A stretch of DNA of 64,000 nt, taken from positions 6,533 to 70,532 of the forward strand of contig JBKBQT010000017.1 of the NCBI GenBank assembly GCA_046292445.1. The letters are read 5' to 3'. Position 1 is the stretch's first letter. The number at the start of each line of letters is the position of its first letter. The notes under the pieces were generated by a model, which was not told the origin of the DNA, searched no databases, and saw only the letters and a program-made list of their open reading frames with translations. This document shows positions 24,481-32,788 of the stretch, one piece after another. The DNA comes from CALIZF01 sp046292445. GTDB taxonomy: Bacteria > Pseudomonadota > Alphaproteobacteria > Rhodobacterales > Rhodobacteraceae. The position numbers and the translations under genes were made by a program.

Positions 24481-24606
24481 AGTGCAGTTCCTCTTTTTGA
24501 GGCCCCGCAGGGTTTGACAGATCGGACGAAAATTCAGGAATTTCAACGAACCAGTTGTAGCAGGGTTTACAGTGCAAAGCATTGACCTGCCTTGAAAACC
24601 GCACTA

Positions 24607-24621
24607 CAGGGTCGCCCACCA
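24607..24621 (+). repeat. attR core (15-bp direct repeat)
   Basis: CAGGGTCGCCCACCA is identical to the 3' end of tRNA-Tyr at 12405-12419 but stands alone here, outside any tRNA. It marks the right end of the element, 127 bp past the primase start and 48 bp before the next chromosomal gene. Confidence 0.88.
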
Positions 24622-24669
24622 CCAGCCTTCGCCTGCTCGCGGCTTTCGCCCGGTCCTGTCCCGCTGCCG

Positions 24670-25479
24670 TCAGCCGTGGCGCCACACCTTGACCGCCGAA
24701 ACCACGAGGATTGCCGCCAGCACCGGCAACAGGACCGCACCGGGGATGACGCCGAGCAGCATCCCGCCGAGAAACGTCCCCGCGACCGAACCGGCCGCCA
24801 TGACCAGCAGGAAGGCCCGGTTGCGGCCCAGCACGTCGAAACTCCGGTCGCGGCTGTAGCGGACAAAGCCCACCAGCATCGTCGGCAGGCTGATCGCCAG
24901 CGACAGCGAGCCGGCAAGCTTCACATCGGCCCCGAACAGCAGCACCAGCGTCGGGATCAGAAGCTCGCCCCCCGCCACCCCCATCAGCGAAGCGACGACC
25001 CCGATCCCGAAGCCGGCAACGACACCGGCCACCATCTGTCCGAGCCCGCCGAGGACCGCGCCGCCCGGGGCCGGATCGTGGCCAAGCAGCAGCACGGCCG
25101 CGATCCCGACCAGCAGGACGGCGATGACACGATAGAGCGCCGCCGTCCGCAGCCGCGTCGCCCAGCCCGCCCCGAACCAGGCACCCGCGAGGCTCCCGGC
25201 GAGGAAGTTGGCGATGATCGGCCACTGCGCCGCGATCTCGGCCACCGGCACCGTCCCGGTGCGGAACGGCAGCGCGCTCGCCACCACCACAAGGCTCATC
25301 GCCTTGTTGAGGATCACTGCCTCGAGCGCGGCGAACCGGAACAGACCGATGAGCAGCGGCAGCCGGAATTCGGCGCCGCCGAGCCCGATCAGGCCGCCGA
25401 GCGTGCCGATCACCGCGCCGCCGAGGAAGGCAGCGTAACCGCTGCGGCGAACCTCTCGGGGGTTGTTCTGGACGTCCAT
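24670..25479 (-). CDS. TauE/SafE family sulfite/organosulfur exporter or anion permease
   Basis: This 269-residue integral membrane protein has about eight hydrophobic segments and the two family repeats: FLGGAVIGTLGGLIGLGGAEFRLPLLI near the N-terminus and AGVVAGFGIGVVASLMGVAGGELLIPTLVLLFG in the middle. It ends shortly after LLGVIPGAVLLPVLAAILVVSAVKVWRHG. Family members export sulfite, sulfoacetate or related anions across the inner membrane. It lies just outside the attR end, so it was probably the gene next to tRNA-Tyr before integration. Substrate unknown. Confidence 0.88.
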   Translation of the reverse strand: MDVQNNPREVRRSGYAAFLGGAVIGTLGGLIGLGGAEFRLPLLIGLFRFAALEAVILNKAMSLVVVASALPFRTGTVPVAEIAAQWPIIANFLAGSLAGAWFGAGWATRLRTAALYRVIAVLLVGIAAVLLLGHDPAPGGAVLGGLGQMVAGVVAGFGIGVVASLMGVAGGELLIPTLVLLFGADVKLAGSLSLAISLPTMLVGFVRYSRDRSFDVLGRNRAFLLVMAAGSVAGTFLGGMLLGVIPGAVLLPVLAAILVVSAVKVWRHG

Positions 25480-25603
25480 GGGACGGCCGTATCAGAGCAT
25501 CGTGACAGCACAATACCCAATCTTCGGATCGCACGGCGGGCGGAACGCAACCCTGCGCGCCGGCCGCCGGCCCGCGGGCCGTCCCTCCCCCGCTCCCCAA
25601 GGC

Positions 25604-26350
25604 CTAATAGGTCGCCCGGCCGCCCGACAGGTCGAACGTGGCCCCGGTGGTGAAACTGTTTTCCTTCGTGCACATCCAGACGATCATCGCCGCCGCCTCG
25701 TCCACCTCGAGGAACCGCCCGCGCGGGATCTTCGAGAGCATGAAGTCGATATGGCTCTGCGCCATCTGGTCGAAGATGCGCGTGCGCGCGGCCGCCGGCG
25801 TGACGCAGTTGACCGCGATGTCCTGCCCCGCGGTCTCCTTGCCCAGCGTCTTGGTCAGGGCGATCACCCCGGCCTTGGACGCCGAATAGGCCCCGGCATT
25901 CGGATTGCCCTCCTTGCCTGCGACCGAGGCGATGTTGACGATCCGCCCATAGCCCTGCGCCTGCATCACCGGCAGCACCGCGCGGCAGGTGTGGAACGTG
26001 CCGTGAAGGTTCACCGCGACGATCTGGTGCCACTCGGCCACCGGATAGGCGGTCACCGGCCCGTTCGACCCCGCGATCCCGGCCGAATTCACCAGCACGT
26101 CGATCCGGGCGTGCTTTGCGGCAGTTGTCCTGGCGAGTTTCTCGACCGATGCGGCATCGGTCACATCCACCTGCGCCGCGTCGGCCCGCACGCCGAGCGC
26201 CCCGGCCGCCTCGACCGCCAGCGCCCCGTCCATGTCCCACAGCACGACCGTCGCACCCGAGGCATGCAGCCGCCGCGCCACCGCCAGCCCGATGCCCTGC
26301 GCCCCGCCGGTGACGACCGCGACCTGCCCGCCCAGATCATAGCTATTCAT
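25604..26350 (-). CDS. Short-chain dehydrogenase/reductase
   Basis: This 248-residue SDR has the NAD(P) motif VVTGGAQGIG, NSAGIAG, the catalytic serine in NIASVAG, YSASK (Tyr/Lys) and a C-terminal FTTGATFDLSGGRATY. An aspartate after the second strand (LWDMDG) suggests NAD+ preference. The start at 26350 gives MNSYDLGGQVAVVTGG. It overlaps the upstream hydrolase gene by 8 bp. In this cluster it probably oxidises a hydroxy-acid intermediate, as SDRs do in sugar-acid pathways that also use FAA-type hydrolases. A FabG role is less likely given the context. Confidence 0.88.
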   Translation of the reverse strand: MNSYDLGGQVAVVTGGAQGIGLAVARRLHASGATVVLWDMDGALAVEAAGALGVRADAAQVDVTDAASVEKLARTTAAKHARIDVLVNSAGIAGSNGPVTAYPVAEWHQIVAVNLHGTFHTCRAVLPVMQAQGYGRIVNIASVAGKEGNPNAGAYSASKAGVIALTKTLGKETAGQDIAVNCVTPAAARTRIFDQMAQSHIDFMLSKIPRGRFLEVDEAAAMIVWMCTKENSFTTGATFDLSGGRATY

Positions 26351-27188
26351 CCGCCACCACCCGCTGGCGCTGTTGCCCCAGCCCCTCGATCCCGAGTTCC
26401 ACCACATCCCCCGGCACCAGCCAGCGCGGCGGCTTCATGCCGAGCGCCACGCCCGGCGGCGTGCCGGTGGAAATCACGTCGCCCGGATGCAGCGTGAAGA
26501 ACTGGCTGAGATAGCTCACCAGGAACGCCACCCCGTAGACCATGGTCCTGGTGGACCCGTCCTGCATCCTCTGCCCGTTGACCGTCAGCCACATCGGCAG
26601 CGCCTGCGGATCGGCGATCTCGTCGCGTGTCACCAGCCAGGGGCCGATCTGGCCGAAATTGTCGCAGCTCTTGCCCTTGGTCCACTGGCCCGACCGCTCG
26701 GCCTGAAACGCCCGCTCGCTCACGTCATTGGCCACCGCATAGCCGGCGACATGGGCCAGCGCATCGCCCTCGGTCACATATTTGGCCCGGGTCCCGATCA
26801 CCACGGCCAGCTCCACCTCCCAATCCACCTTTCCGGCCCCGCGCGGGATCACGATCGGATCGTCCGGCCCGCAGATCGCGCTCGTCGCCTTCATGAAGAT
26901 GATCGGCTCGGGCGGCACCGTCGCACCGGTCTCGGCGGCATGGTCGGAATAATTCAGCCCGATGCAGATGAACTTGCCCGTGCCGGCGACACAGGGGCCG
27001 AGACGCGCGTCCGCGGGCACCGCCGGCAGCGCCGCTGCGTCGAGGCCGCGAAGCATCGTCAGCCCCGCATCCGACAGCACCGCGCCGCCGATGTCGGGCA
27101 CAAGGCCCGTCAGATCGCGCGCCACGCCCGCCCCGTCCATCATCCCCGGCCGCTCCGCCCCCGGCGGCCCCCAGCGCAACAGCTTCAT
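26343..27188 (-). CDS. Fumarylacetoacetate hydrolase-family protein (diketo acid hydrolase)
   Basis: This 281-residue protein has KFICIGLNYSDHAAETG, the acidic metal-binding set FMKATSAICGPDD and DWEVELAVVIG, then GYAVANDVSERAFQ and the C-terminal GDVISTGTPPGVALGMKPPRWLVPGD. Members cleave C-C bonds in beta-diketo acids or act as ureidoglycolate lyases. The closest functional parallel is 2,4-diketo-3-deoxy-sugar acid hydrolase, which works after an SDR step, and it is flanked by two SDRs here. Substrate not provable from sequence. Confidence 0.88.
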   Translation of the reverse strand: MKLLRWGPPGAERPGMMDGAGVARDLTGLVPDIGGAVLSDAGLTMLRGLDAAALPAVPADARLGPCVAGTGKFICIGLNYSDHAAETGATVPPEPIIFMKATSAICGPDDPIVIPRGAGKVDWEVELAVVIGTRAKYVTEGDALAHVAGYAVANDVSERAFQAERSGQWTKGKSCDNFGQIGPWLVTRDEIADPQALPMWLTVNGQRMQDGSTRTMVYGVAFLVSYLSQFFTLHPGDVISTGTPPGVALGMKPPRWLVPGDVVELGIEGLGQQRQRVVADE

Positions 27189-27200
27189 CCCCGTTCCTCC

Positions 27201-27950
27201 TCAGATATTCGTCCAGCCGCCATCGATGACGTGGCAGGCCCCGGTGGTAAAGGCGCTTTCGTCCGAGGCGAGATAGACCGCCAGCGCCGCGATCTCGGCC
27301 GTCGTCCCAAGCCGCCCCGACGGCTGGCGCGCCAGAAACAGCGCCTCGGCCTCGGCCACCCCCCCCGGCAGGCTCGCCCCGAGCGCCGCCATCCGCGCCC
27401 GCAGGCTCGGGCTGTCCACCGTGCCGGGGCAGATCGCGTTGCAGCGGATGCCCTGGCGCACGAAGTCGGCGGCGATCGCCTTGGTCATCCCGATCACCCC
27501 GGCCTTCGTCGCCCCATAGACGAAGCGGTTCGGCGCCGCCTGGATCGACCCGACCGCCGAGGCGACGTTGATGACACTCCCCCCGCCCGCCGCCAGCATC
27601 GCCGGCAGGAACGCGCGGGTGACGCGGTACATCGCCGTGAGGTTGAGATCGACCGAGAACGCCCAGGCGTCCTCGTCGCAATCGAGGATCGTGCCATGCG
27701 CCACATAGCCGGCGGCATTGAACAGCACATCCACCGCCCCGGCCGCTGCCGCCGCCTCGGCCACCGCATCCCGGTCCCGCACATCGAGAACCCGCACAGT
27801 GCATCCCGCAAGGCCCGCCAGCGCGCCCCCGTCGATGTCGGTCGCGATCACCGCCGCCCCCTCGCGGGCAAAGGCCTCGGCCACCGCCCGCCCGATCCCC
27901 GCCCCCGCCGCCGTCACGAAGGCCCGCTTGCCCGCCAGTCGCCCCGCCAT
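27201..27950 (-). CDS. Short-chain dehydrogenase/reductase
   Basis: This 249-residue SDR starts MAGRLAGKRAFVTAAGAGIGRAVAEAFAREG. It has NAAGYV, NVASAVGSI, the catalytic YGATK and the ending FTTGACHVIDGGWTNI. ATDIDGG after the second strand points to NAD+. The sequence style, including the GGWTN ending, is close to 2-keto-3-deoxy-L-fuconate dehydrogenases, which feed an FAA-family hydrolase such as the one encoded next to it. It is separated from the upstream fusion gene by a 140-bp gap holding a dispersed repeat. Confidence 0.88.
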   Translation of the reverse strand: MAGRLAGKRAFVTAAGAGIGRAVAEAFAREGAAVIATDIDGGALAGLAGCTVRVLDVRDRDAVAEAAAAAGAVDVLFNAAGYVAHGTILDCDEDAWAFSVDLNLTAMYRVTRAFLPAMLAAGGGSVINVASAVGSIQAAPNRFVYGATKAGVIGMTKAIAADFVRQGIRCNAICPGTVDSPSLRARMAALGASLPGGVAEAEALFLARQPSGRLGTTAEIAALAVYLASDESAFTTGACHVIDGGWTNI

Positions 27951-28020
27951 TCCGTCCCCCTTCGCCGCGCCCAAGCGGCGCATCCGCCCTACCGGCCGCA
28001 CCAGAATCCGGCGTCCCGGC

Positions 28021-28043
28021 TTCAGGCTGGCTCAAATATCCCC
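28021..28043 (-). repeat. Dispersed 23-bp repeat, copy 2
   Basis: TTC followed by AGGCTGGCTCAAATATCCCC, that is, the repeat core on the minus strand. It lies in the gap between the SDR and the SMP-30 fusion gene and is followed by GCCGGAGGC, shared with copy 5. Confidence 0.85.
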
Positions 28044-28090
28044 GCCGGAGGCGCACGCCCCCGCCCCGCGATCCCGCCGGGCCGGCGCGC

Positions 28091-29656
28091 CTAGCCGAGC
28101 CCCGCGATCACCGCGTCCACCGTCGTCACCAGCGCCACGTTCTGCATCGCGTAATCGATGCTCGCCCGGTGCCAGTCGGCGTTCATCGTCGAACAGCCAT
28201 CCTCGGGGATGACGATGACATAGCCCTTGTCGGCCCCGGTCCGCGCCGTGTGCTCGATGCTCATGTTCGTCCAGGCTCCGGTCTCGATCAGGATGTCGCG
28301 CCCCTCGGCGCGCAGGATCCGCTCGAGGCTGGTGCCCTCCCAGGCGCTCATCCGCGCCTTGTGCACCACGAAATCCTCCGGCTGCGGCTCGAGGCCCGGC
28401 ACCGGCTCGGCGCCCCAGGTGCCCTCGACCAGCGCATTGGCCTCGATGGCCCCCTCGAACAGCGGCGCGTTCAGCGTCATGTCCCGCCCGTCCGCGCGGC
28501 GCAGGAACCACACATGGATCACCGGCACCCCCCGCGCCCGGCAGGCCTCGGCAAGCCGCGCGATGTTGGCGACCGCGTTCTGCTCGCGGCAATGCTGTGG
28601 ACTGCCCGAGGCGGCGAAGGCCCCGCCCTCCATCACCACATCGTTCTGCATGTCCTGGATGATGAGCGCGCAGCGCGCCGGATCGAGCCGCAGCGCATCC
28701 TCGCCTTGCGCGGTTCCAGCCCCCCCTGCACCCCCGCGCCCCGCCTTCATGTAAGGCTCGGCCCGCGGCCCGACGCGGACATCGAGCGCATAGACGCTCG
28801 TCGTCGCGCAGACGAAGAGGGTGCGCCAGTCCGCCCCGCCCCAGGCGAGGTTGGCGGGCAGTTCGGGGATCGAGACCTTCCCGATGTGCCGCCCGTCCGG
28901 CGCATAGACCCACAGGCCCCCCGGCGCGCAGCACCAGACGTTGCCTTCCGCATCGCATTTCATCCCGTCCGGCACACCCGGCAGCAGGCTGTCGCGGAGC
29001 CCGCTGGCAAAGATGCGCCCGTTCGCCAGCCGCCCGCCCGGCATGACGTCATAGACCCGGATGTTCGCCTGTTCGGTATCGTTGACGTAGAGCTTCGTCT
29101 CGTCGGGGCAGAAACAGAGGCCGTTCGGCTGGGTGAAGGTATAGCGGTCCACCACGAGTTGCGGCTCGGCGCCGGCGCGGTGCCCCGGCGGCAGCCGGAA
29201 CACCCCCTGCCAGCCCAGATCGCGCGGCCGCTCCACCCCGAACACCGGCATACGGCCATACCAGGGGTCGGTGAACCAGATGGACCCGTCCGATTTCACG
29301 CAGATGTCGTTGGGGCTGTTGAGCTCGCGCCCCTCGAAGCGGCTGCACAGCACCTCGCGCGCACCGCCCGGCCGGAACCGCGCGACCGAGGAGGTGGCAT
29401 GCTCGCAGACCAGCAGGTTCAGGTCCGCGTCATAGGTCATCCCGTTGCCCTTGTTGGACGGGCGCATGACCTCGCGCAGCCCTGCCCGGTCCCAGCGCCG
29501 CCGCACGTCGCCGGGCATGTCCGAGAACAGCAGATACTGCTCCACCGGATGCCAGACCGGCCCCTCGGTGAAGGTGCAGCCATGCGCGATCTGCCGCACG
29601 GGGGCATGTTCGTCGATCAGCCGGCGGAACGCGGGGTCGAGCGCGGTATGGGCCAT
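28091..29656 (-). CDS. SMP-30/gluconolactonase - isochorismatase-like hydrolase fusion
   Basis: This 521-residue fusion has an N-terminal SMP-30 beta-propeller lactonase (about 15-300) with metal ligands in TEGPVW (E31), SPNDICV (N116) and GVPDGMKCD (D230). A Gly/Ala-rich linker (about 303-320) leads to an isochorismatase-like domain (about 325-521) with D335 in IIQDMQND and K433 in VHKARMSAWEGT. The nucleophile position in ETGAWTNMSIEHTAR is serine (S466), where active members have cysteine. The lactonase half could open a lactone; the second half may be a changed or binding-only enzyme. It lies 12 bp after the MBL-fold gene. Confidence 0.88.
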   Translation of the reverse strand: MAHTALDPAFRRLIDEHAPVRQIAHGCTFTEGPVWHPVEQYLLFSDMPGDVRRRWDRAGLREVMRPSNKGNGMTYDADLNLLVCEHATSSVARFRPGGAREVLCSRFEGRELNSPNDICVKSDGSIWFTDPWYGRMPVFGVERPRDLGWQGVFRLPPGHRAGAEPQLVVDRYTFTQPNGLCFCPDETKLYVNDTEQANIRVYDVMPGGRLANGRIFASGLRDSLLPGVPDGMKCDAEGNVWCCAPGGLWVYAPDGRHIGKVSIPELPANLAWGGADWRTLFVCATTSVYALDVRVGPRAEPYMKAGRGGAGGAGTAQGEDALRLDPARCALIIQDMQNDVVMEGGAFAASGSPQHCREQNAVANIARLAEACRARGVPVIHVWFLRRADGRDMTLNAPLFEGAIEANALVEGTWGAEPVPGLEPQPEDFVVHKARMSAWEGTSLERILRAEGRDILIETGAWTNMSIEHTARTGADKGYVIVIPEDGCSTMNADWHRASIDYAMQNVALVTTVDAVIAGLG

Positions 29657-29668
29657 GGCACCGCCCCC

Positions 29669-30520
29669 TCAGGCCGGAAACCAGTCGCGGCGCGGCACGC
29701 TCTGCGACACCGGGCCGGGGATCGCCATGTCGAGCCGCCCGACAACGCGCCCCCCCTCGACCTTGGCGGGCTTGTCGTGCACGGGAAGGATGTATCGCGC
29801 CCCCGAATGCATCAGCTTGCGCATCGCCGCCTTCTCGCGCCGCTTGGAGCCCGAATGGTTGCCCGTCACCTGGTATTCCTCGGGGCCGAAGGTGCGCTGC
29901 GGCGCGATGATCTGATCGTTGAAATCGTAGATCACATCGCCGCAGATCGTCGCCCGCCCGTCGGCGGTCTCGACATGCACGTTCATCGACCCCTCGGTAT
30001 GCCCGTCGGCATTCTCGAGCACGATCCCGGGCAACAGCTCGACCGGCCCGGCCATGTCGAGATCCTCGAGCCTGAGCGCGCCGGGCGTGTGCAGCCGCTC
30101 GACCAGATGCAGGATGTCGGGCTTGGGGTATTGCGGATGCATCAGGCCCGAGACGGAATATTCCAGCTCGCGCCGGTTGATGACGACGGTCGTGTTCATC
30201 GGGAACACGTCGTCCTTGCCGGCATGGTCGATGTGCAGATGCGTGTGCAGGATGTAGCGCACATCGCCCACCCGTACCCCGTGGCTGGCCAGTTGCCGCT
30301 CCACCATGTTCTCGTGGAACTGCAGCCCCCGCATCCCGAGGCTGCCCATGATCGCATTGTCGCGATAGCCGGTATCGACGAGCACCGGATAGGCCCCGCC
30401 GAGGATCAGAAAGCCATAGACCGGCACCCTGCGCACCCGGCCGCAATCGCGCCCGAGCACGAGGAAGCTCGATTCCAGCTCGATGTCGCCGAAGTCGAGG
30501 ATCTTGATTTCCAGCGGCAT
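29669..30520 (-). CDS. MBL-fold metallo-hydrolase (AHL lactonase-like)
   Basis: This 283-residue protein has the dinuclear zinc motif HTHLHIDHAGKDD, a later ENADGHTEGSMNVHV histidine and GDVIYDFNDQ aspartate. The arrangement is that of the N-acyl homoserine lactonase branch of metallo-beta-lactamase-fold enzymes. That branch also contains other lactonases, and in a catabolic operon a ring-opening hydrolase is more likely than quorum quenching. It starts 18 bp after the amidohydrolase gene. Confidence 0.86.
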   Translation of the reverse strand: MPLEIKILDFGDIELESSFLVLGRDCGRVRRVPVYGFLILGGAYPVLVDTGYRDNAIMGSLGMRGLQFHENMVERQLASHGVRVGDVRYILHTHLHIDHAGKDDVFPMNTTVVINRRELEYSVSGLMHPQYPKPDILHLVERLHTPGALRLEDLDMAGPVELLPGIVLENADGHTEGSMNVHVETADGRATICGDVIYDFNDQIIAPQRTFGPEEYQVTGNHSGSKRREKAAMRKLMHSGARYILPVHDKPAKVEGGRVVGRLDMAIPGPVSQSVPRRDWFPA

Positions 30521-30538
30521 GGGTCCCTCCCCGTTGAA

Positions 30539-31420
30539 TTACAGCCGGTAGACCCGGCTTGCGGTGTCGTGAAAGATCGCGGCCTGCTCGGCCGCAGTGA
30601 ATGACGCGGCCGCGGCCCGGTGCGCGCCGATCAGCGCGGCGTAACCGGTCCAGAGGCTCTCGATCGGAAAGTTCGACCCCCAGAGGCAGCGGTTCGCCCC
30701 GAAGAGCGCAACCGTCTCTTGCCAGAGCCAGGCGATCAGCGCGGCATCGACCCGGTGCACGAAGGTGCCGAACCCCGAAAGCTTGACCGCCACGTTGGGC
30801 CGCCGCGCGAGATCGGCCATCGCCGCGCGCCAGGCTGCCCGGCCCGGTTCCGACAGGTCCTCGAGCATCCCGGCATGCTGCAGCACGAAGGTCACGCGCG
30901 GACAGGCATCGACCAGCCGCAACGCATGCGGCATCTGGGCGGCGAAGACCTGCAGATCGAACGACCAGCCGTAATCCGCCAGATACCCGACATTGCGGAT
31001 CACGGCCGGTTCGGCGCAGGCATCGGCCCGGGCCGCAAAGCGGAACTGCGGGTTCGCGTGCCAGTGCATCTGCTGCCGGATGCCCCGCAGGCGGGGATAG
31101 CGCGCCAGCCGGTCGAGCGCGGGGCGCGCATCGGGCACGCCCATGTCGGCATAGGCGACCGTCGCATGCGGCCAGCCGGTCGTCAGCGCGACATCCTCGA
31201 TCCAGGCCGCTTCGGCCTCGGCACGGCCCGGCGCCCAGTTGGCCTGAACATAGACAGCCTTGACGACTCCCTGCCCGGCGATGTCGGCGCTGTAATCGGC
31301 CATAGGATAGTCGCGCTGCAAGGGTCCGTAAGGGCCGAAGATCCGCGGCTGCATCGGCCCCGCCAGCCAGGGCAGGTCCGCCTGCCGCCAGATATGGACA
31401 TGCGCGTCGATCACCCGCAT
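30539..31420 (-). CDS. Amidohydrolase-family TIM-barrel hydrolase (L-fuconolactonase-like)
   Basis: This 293-residue protein starts MRVIDAHVHIWRQADLPWLAGPM, the HxH metal site of amidohydrolase 2 proteins. RLRGIRQQMHW, FVLQHAGMLE and VAVKLSGFGTF follow, and LFGANRCLWGSNFPIESLW carries the late aspartate/asparagine region. This group includes L-fucono- and L-rhamnono-lactonases and 2-pyrone-4,6-dicarboxylate lactonase. The start ATG shares one base with the stop of the VWA gene. It probably hydrolyses a lactone made by the cluster's dehydrogenases. Confidence 0.85.
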   Translation of the reverse strand: MRVIDAHVHIWRQADLPWLAGPMQPRIFGPYGPLQRDYPMADYSADIAGQGVVKAVYVQANWAPGRAEAEAAWIEDVALTTGWPHATVAYADMGVPDARPALDRLARYPRLRGIRQQMHWHANPQFRFAARADACAEPAVIRNVGYLADYGWSFDLQVFAAQMPHALRLVDACPRVTFVLQHAGMLEDLSEPGRAAWRAAMADLARRPNVAVKLSGFGTFVHRVDAALIAWLWQETVALFGANRCLWGSNFPIESLWTGYAALIGAHRAAAASFTAAEQAAIFHDTASRVYRL

Positions 31421-32505
31421 CACCGCGCCCCCCGCGCAAAGCCGAGGATCGCCGCCCCGATCGCCTGCGGCGACGATCCGTCCGCCAGATGGTCGAGCAG
31501 CGGCAGGATCGCCCGCATCGCCCCGGTCTCGGGCCGGTAGGCCGGATCGGCGGCGAGCGGGCTCAACCACAGGATGCCCCAGCCAAGGCCCCTCAGCCGC
31601 GCCACCGCCGCCGCCAGCGCCTCGGACCCGCCCCGCTCCAGCCCGTCCGACACCACGACCACCAGCGCCCCGCGGGCAAAGGACGCGAACCGCGGCACGG
31701 CAAGAAAGGCCGCCATCGCCTCGCCGAGCCGCGTCCCGCCATCCCAGTCCGCGACGAGGCCCCCCGCCAGCGCCAGCGCCTGATCGCGGTTGCGGCGGCG
31801 CAGCGCGCGCGTGACCCGCGTCAGCCGCGTGCTGAGCGTGAACACCTCGACCCGCTCGCCCGCTTGCACCAGAGCATGCGCAAGGCGCAGCGCGCCCTCC
31901 GTCCCCGCCTTCATGCTGCCCGACACGTCGATCAGCAGCAGGACGCGCCGCTGCCGCATCCGCCGCTGCCGCGCGGGCAGGCGTATCACCTCGCCGTCGC
32001 GCCGCATCATCTCGCGAAAGGCGCGACGCGGATCGGGGCGCCGCCCCCGCCCCGGGGCCACCCGCCGCGACCGGCGCTTGGGCAAGGCATCCGGCGCGGC
32101 GCGGGCGAAGGCGCGCAAGGCCGCATCCGCGCCGCCCGCGAGGCTGCGCGCAAAGAGACGCTCGGCGGCCGTCGCCGCCGCGCCCGACGGCTCCCGCTCG
32201 CCGGTCTCGGGCAGAAGATCGAGCCCGCCGGCATCGAAAGCCGCCGCCGCGTCCTCCCCTTCGCCGAGGGCCGGCGCGGCGAGCGTCCGGCCAAGGAACA
32301 CGGCATCGAACACCGCATCGAATACCGCCGCCCGATCCGGCCCCGGCCCGAACACCGCATGGGCGGCGCGCCGCACGTCATGGATCGACCGCGGGCCGAG
32401 CAGCCCGACCGCGGCAAGAAACGCGGCCACCTGTTCGGGCGCGGCCGGCAGGCCGGCGCCGCGCAGCGCGGGCGCGAAGGCAAGGAACGGGGCAAGGGCG
32501 CTCAT
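31420..32505 (-). CDS. VWA-domain protein, CoxE-like
   Basis: This 361-residue protein has a basic middle region and a von Willebrand A domain whose MIDAS motif is LLLIDVSGSMKAGTEG (DxSxS), with VVVVSDGLERGG as the later metal site. CoxE-type proteins work with a MoxR ATPase to insert metal-cofactor pieces into molybdenum hydroxylases such as CO dehydrogenase. The gene for a MoxR ATPase lies upstream. I chose the start MSALAPFLAF at 32505. It is separated from moxR by a 283-bp gap filled with two inverted repeat copies. Confidence 0.86.
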   Translation of the reverse strand: MSALAPFLAFAPALRGAGLPAAPEQVAAFLAAVGLLGPRSIHDVRRAAHAVFGPGPDRAAVFDAVFDAVFLGRTLAAPALGEGEDAAAAFDAGGLDLLPETGEREPSGAAATAAERLFARSLAGGADAALRAFARAAPDALPKRRSRRVAPGRGRRPDPRRAFREMMRRDGEVIRLPARQRRMRQRRVLLLIDVSGSMKAGTEGALRLAHALVQAGERVEVFTLSTRLTRVTRALRRRNRDQALALAGGLVADWDGGTRLGEAMAAFLAVPRFASFARGALVVVVSDGLERGGSEALAAAVARLRGLGWGILWLSPLAADPAYRPETGAMRAILPLLDHLADGSSPQAIGAAILGFARGAR

Positions 32506-32528
32506 GCCCCGGCCTCCGGCCCGGCCGA

Positions 32529-32604
32529 GACGTCGCAGGGGGGCCGCCTGCCCACCTCTTGGCTGCGCCAATTCACCCCCCGGGGATATTTGGGCCAGCC
32601 TGAA
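32529..32604 (+). repeat. Dispersed repeat copy 3, extended form
   Basis: The 23-bp core is at 32582-32604. To its left GACGTCGCAGGGGGGCCGCC TGCCC and a C-run extend the similarity to copy 4, which lies in the opposite orientation 98 bp away. Confidence 0.8.
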
Positions 32605-32702
32605 AACAAGGCGGGGCGACGAGGCGCGCGCAGGCGCAAGCCTCCGGCGGGGCCGTTTTCGCGTTCCGCGACAGACGAGGCCGGAGCGGCATGCCCGCCG
32701 CC

Positions 32703-32766
32703 TTCAGGCTGGCTCAAATATCCCCGGGGGGGTGCAGGGGGGGCAGGCGGCCCCCCCTGCGACGTC
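32703..32766 (-). repeat. Dispersed repeat copy 4, extended form
   Basis: The core at 32703-32725 reads on the minus strand. The extension to GACGTC at 32761-32766 mirrors copy 3, so both make an inverted pair around 32605-32702. Together they fill the gap between moxR and the VWA gene. Confidence 0.8.
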
Positions 32767-32788
32767 GGGTTTTTTTGCCGGCGCTGCA

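Larger units (their letters stand above)
12405..24621. mobile_element. Tail-less integrated phage satellite, cf-PICI-like, about 12.2 kb
   Basis: The element is bounded by direct copies of CAGGGTCGCCCACCA, the 3' end of tRNA-Tyr on the left and an isolated copy on the right (24607-24621). Gene order from the right: primase-helicase, iteron origin, terminase small and large subunits, four small unknown genes, a regulator-like gene, portal, protease/capsid fusion, gpW-like connector, DUF2190 decoration protein, AlpA-like regulator, integrase. Everything needed to make and fill a head is present and uninterrupted, but there is no tail, tape measure, fibre, holin or endolysin gene. This matches capsid-forming phage-inducible chromosomal islands, which build their own small heads and borrow helper tails. 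A decayed prophage is the alternative, but all genes are intact and closely spaced. Confidence 0.82.

Noticed and set aside
12405..24621. Complete temperate prophage or gene transfer agent
   Set aside because: No tail, baseplate, fibre or lysis gene is present, and an integrase with att repeats and own origin is not expected in a gene transfer agent.
25604..26350. FabG (fatty-acid ketoreductase) assignment
   Set aside because: The catabolic neighbours, an Asp typical for NAD+ use and no other fatty-acid genes favour a catabolic SDR.
32605..32702. A small gene between the two inverted repeat copies
   Set aside because: The 98-bp interval has no plausible start with ribosome site and no coding-like pattern.
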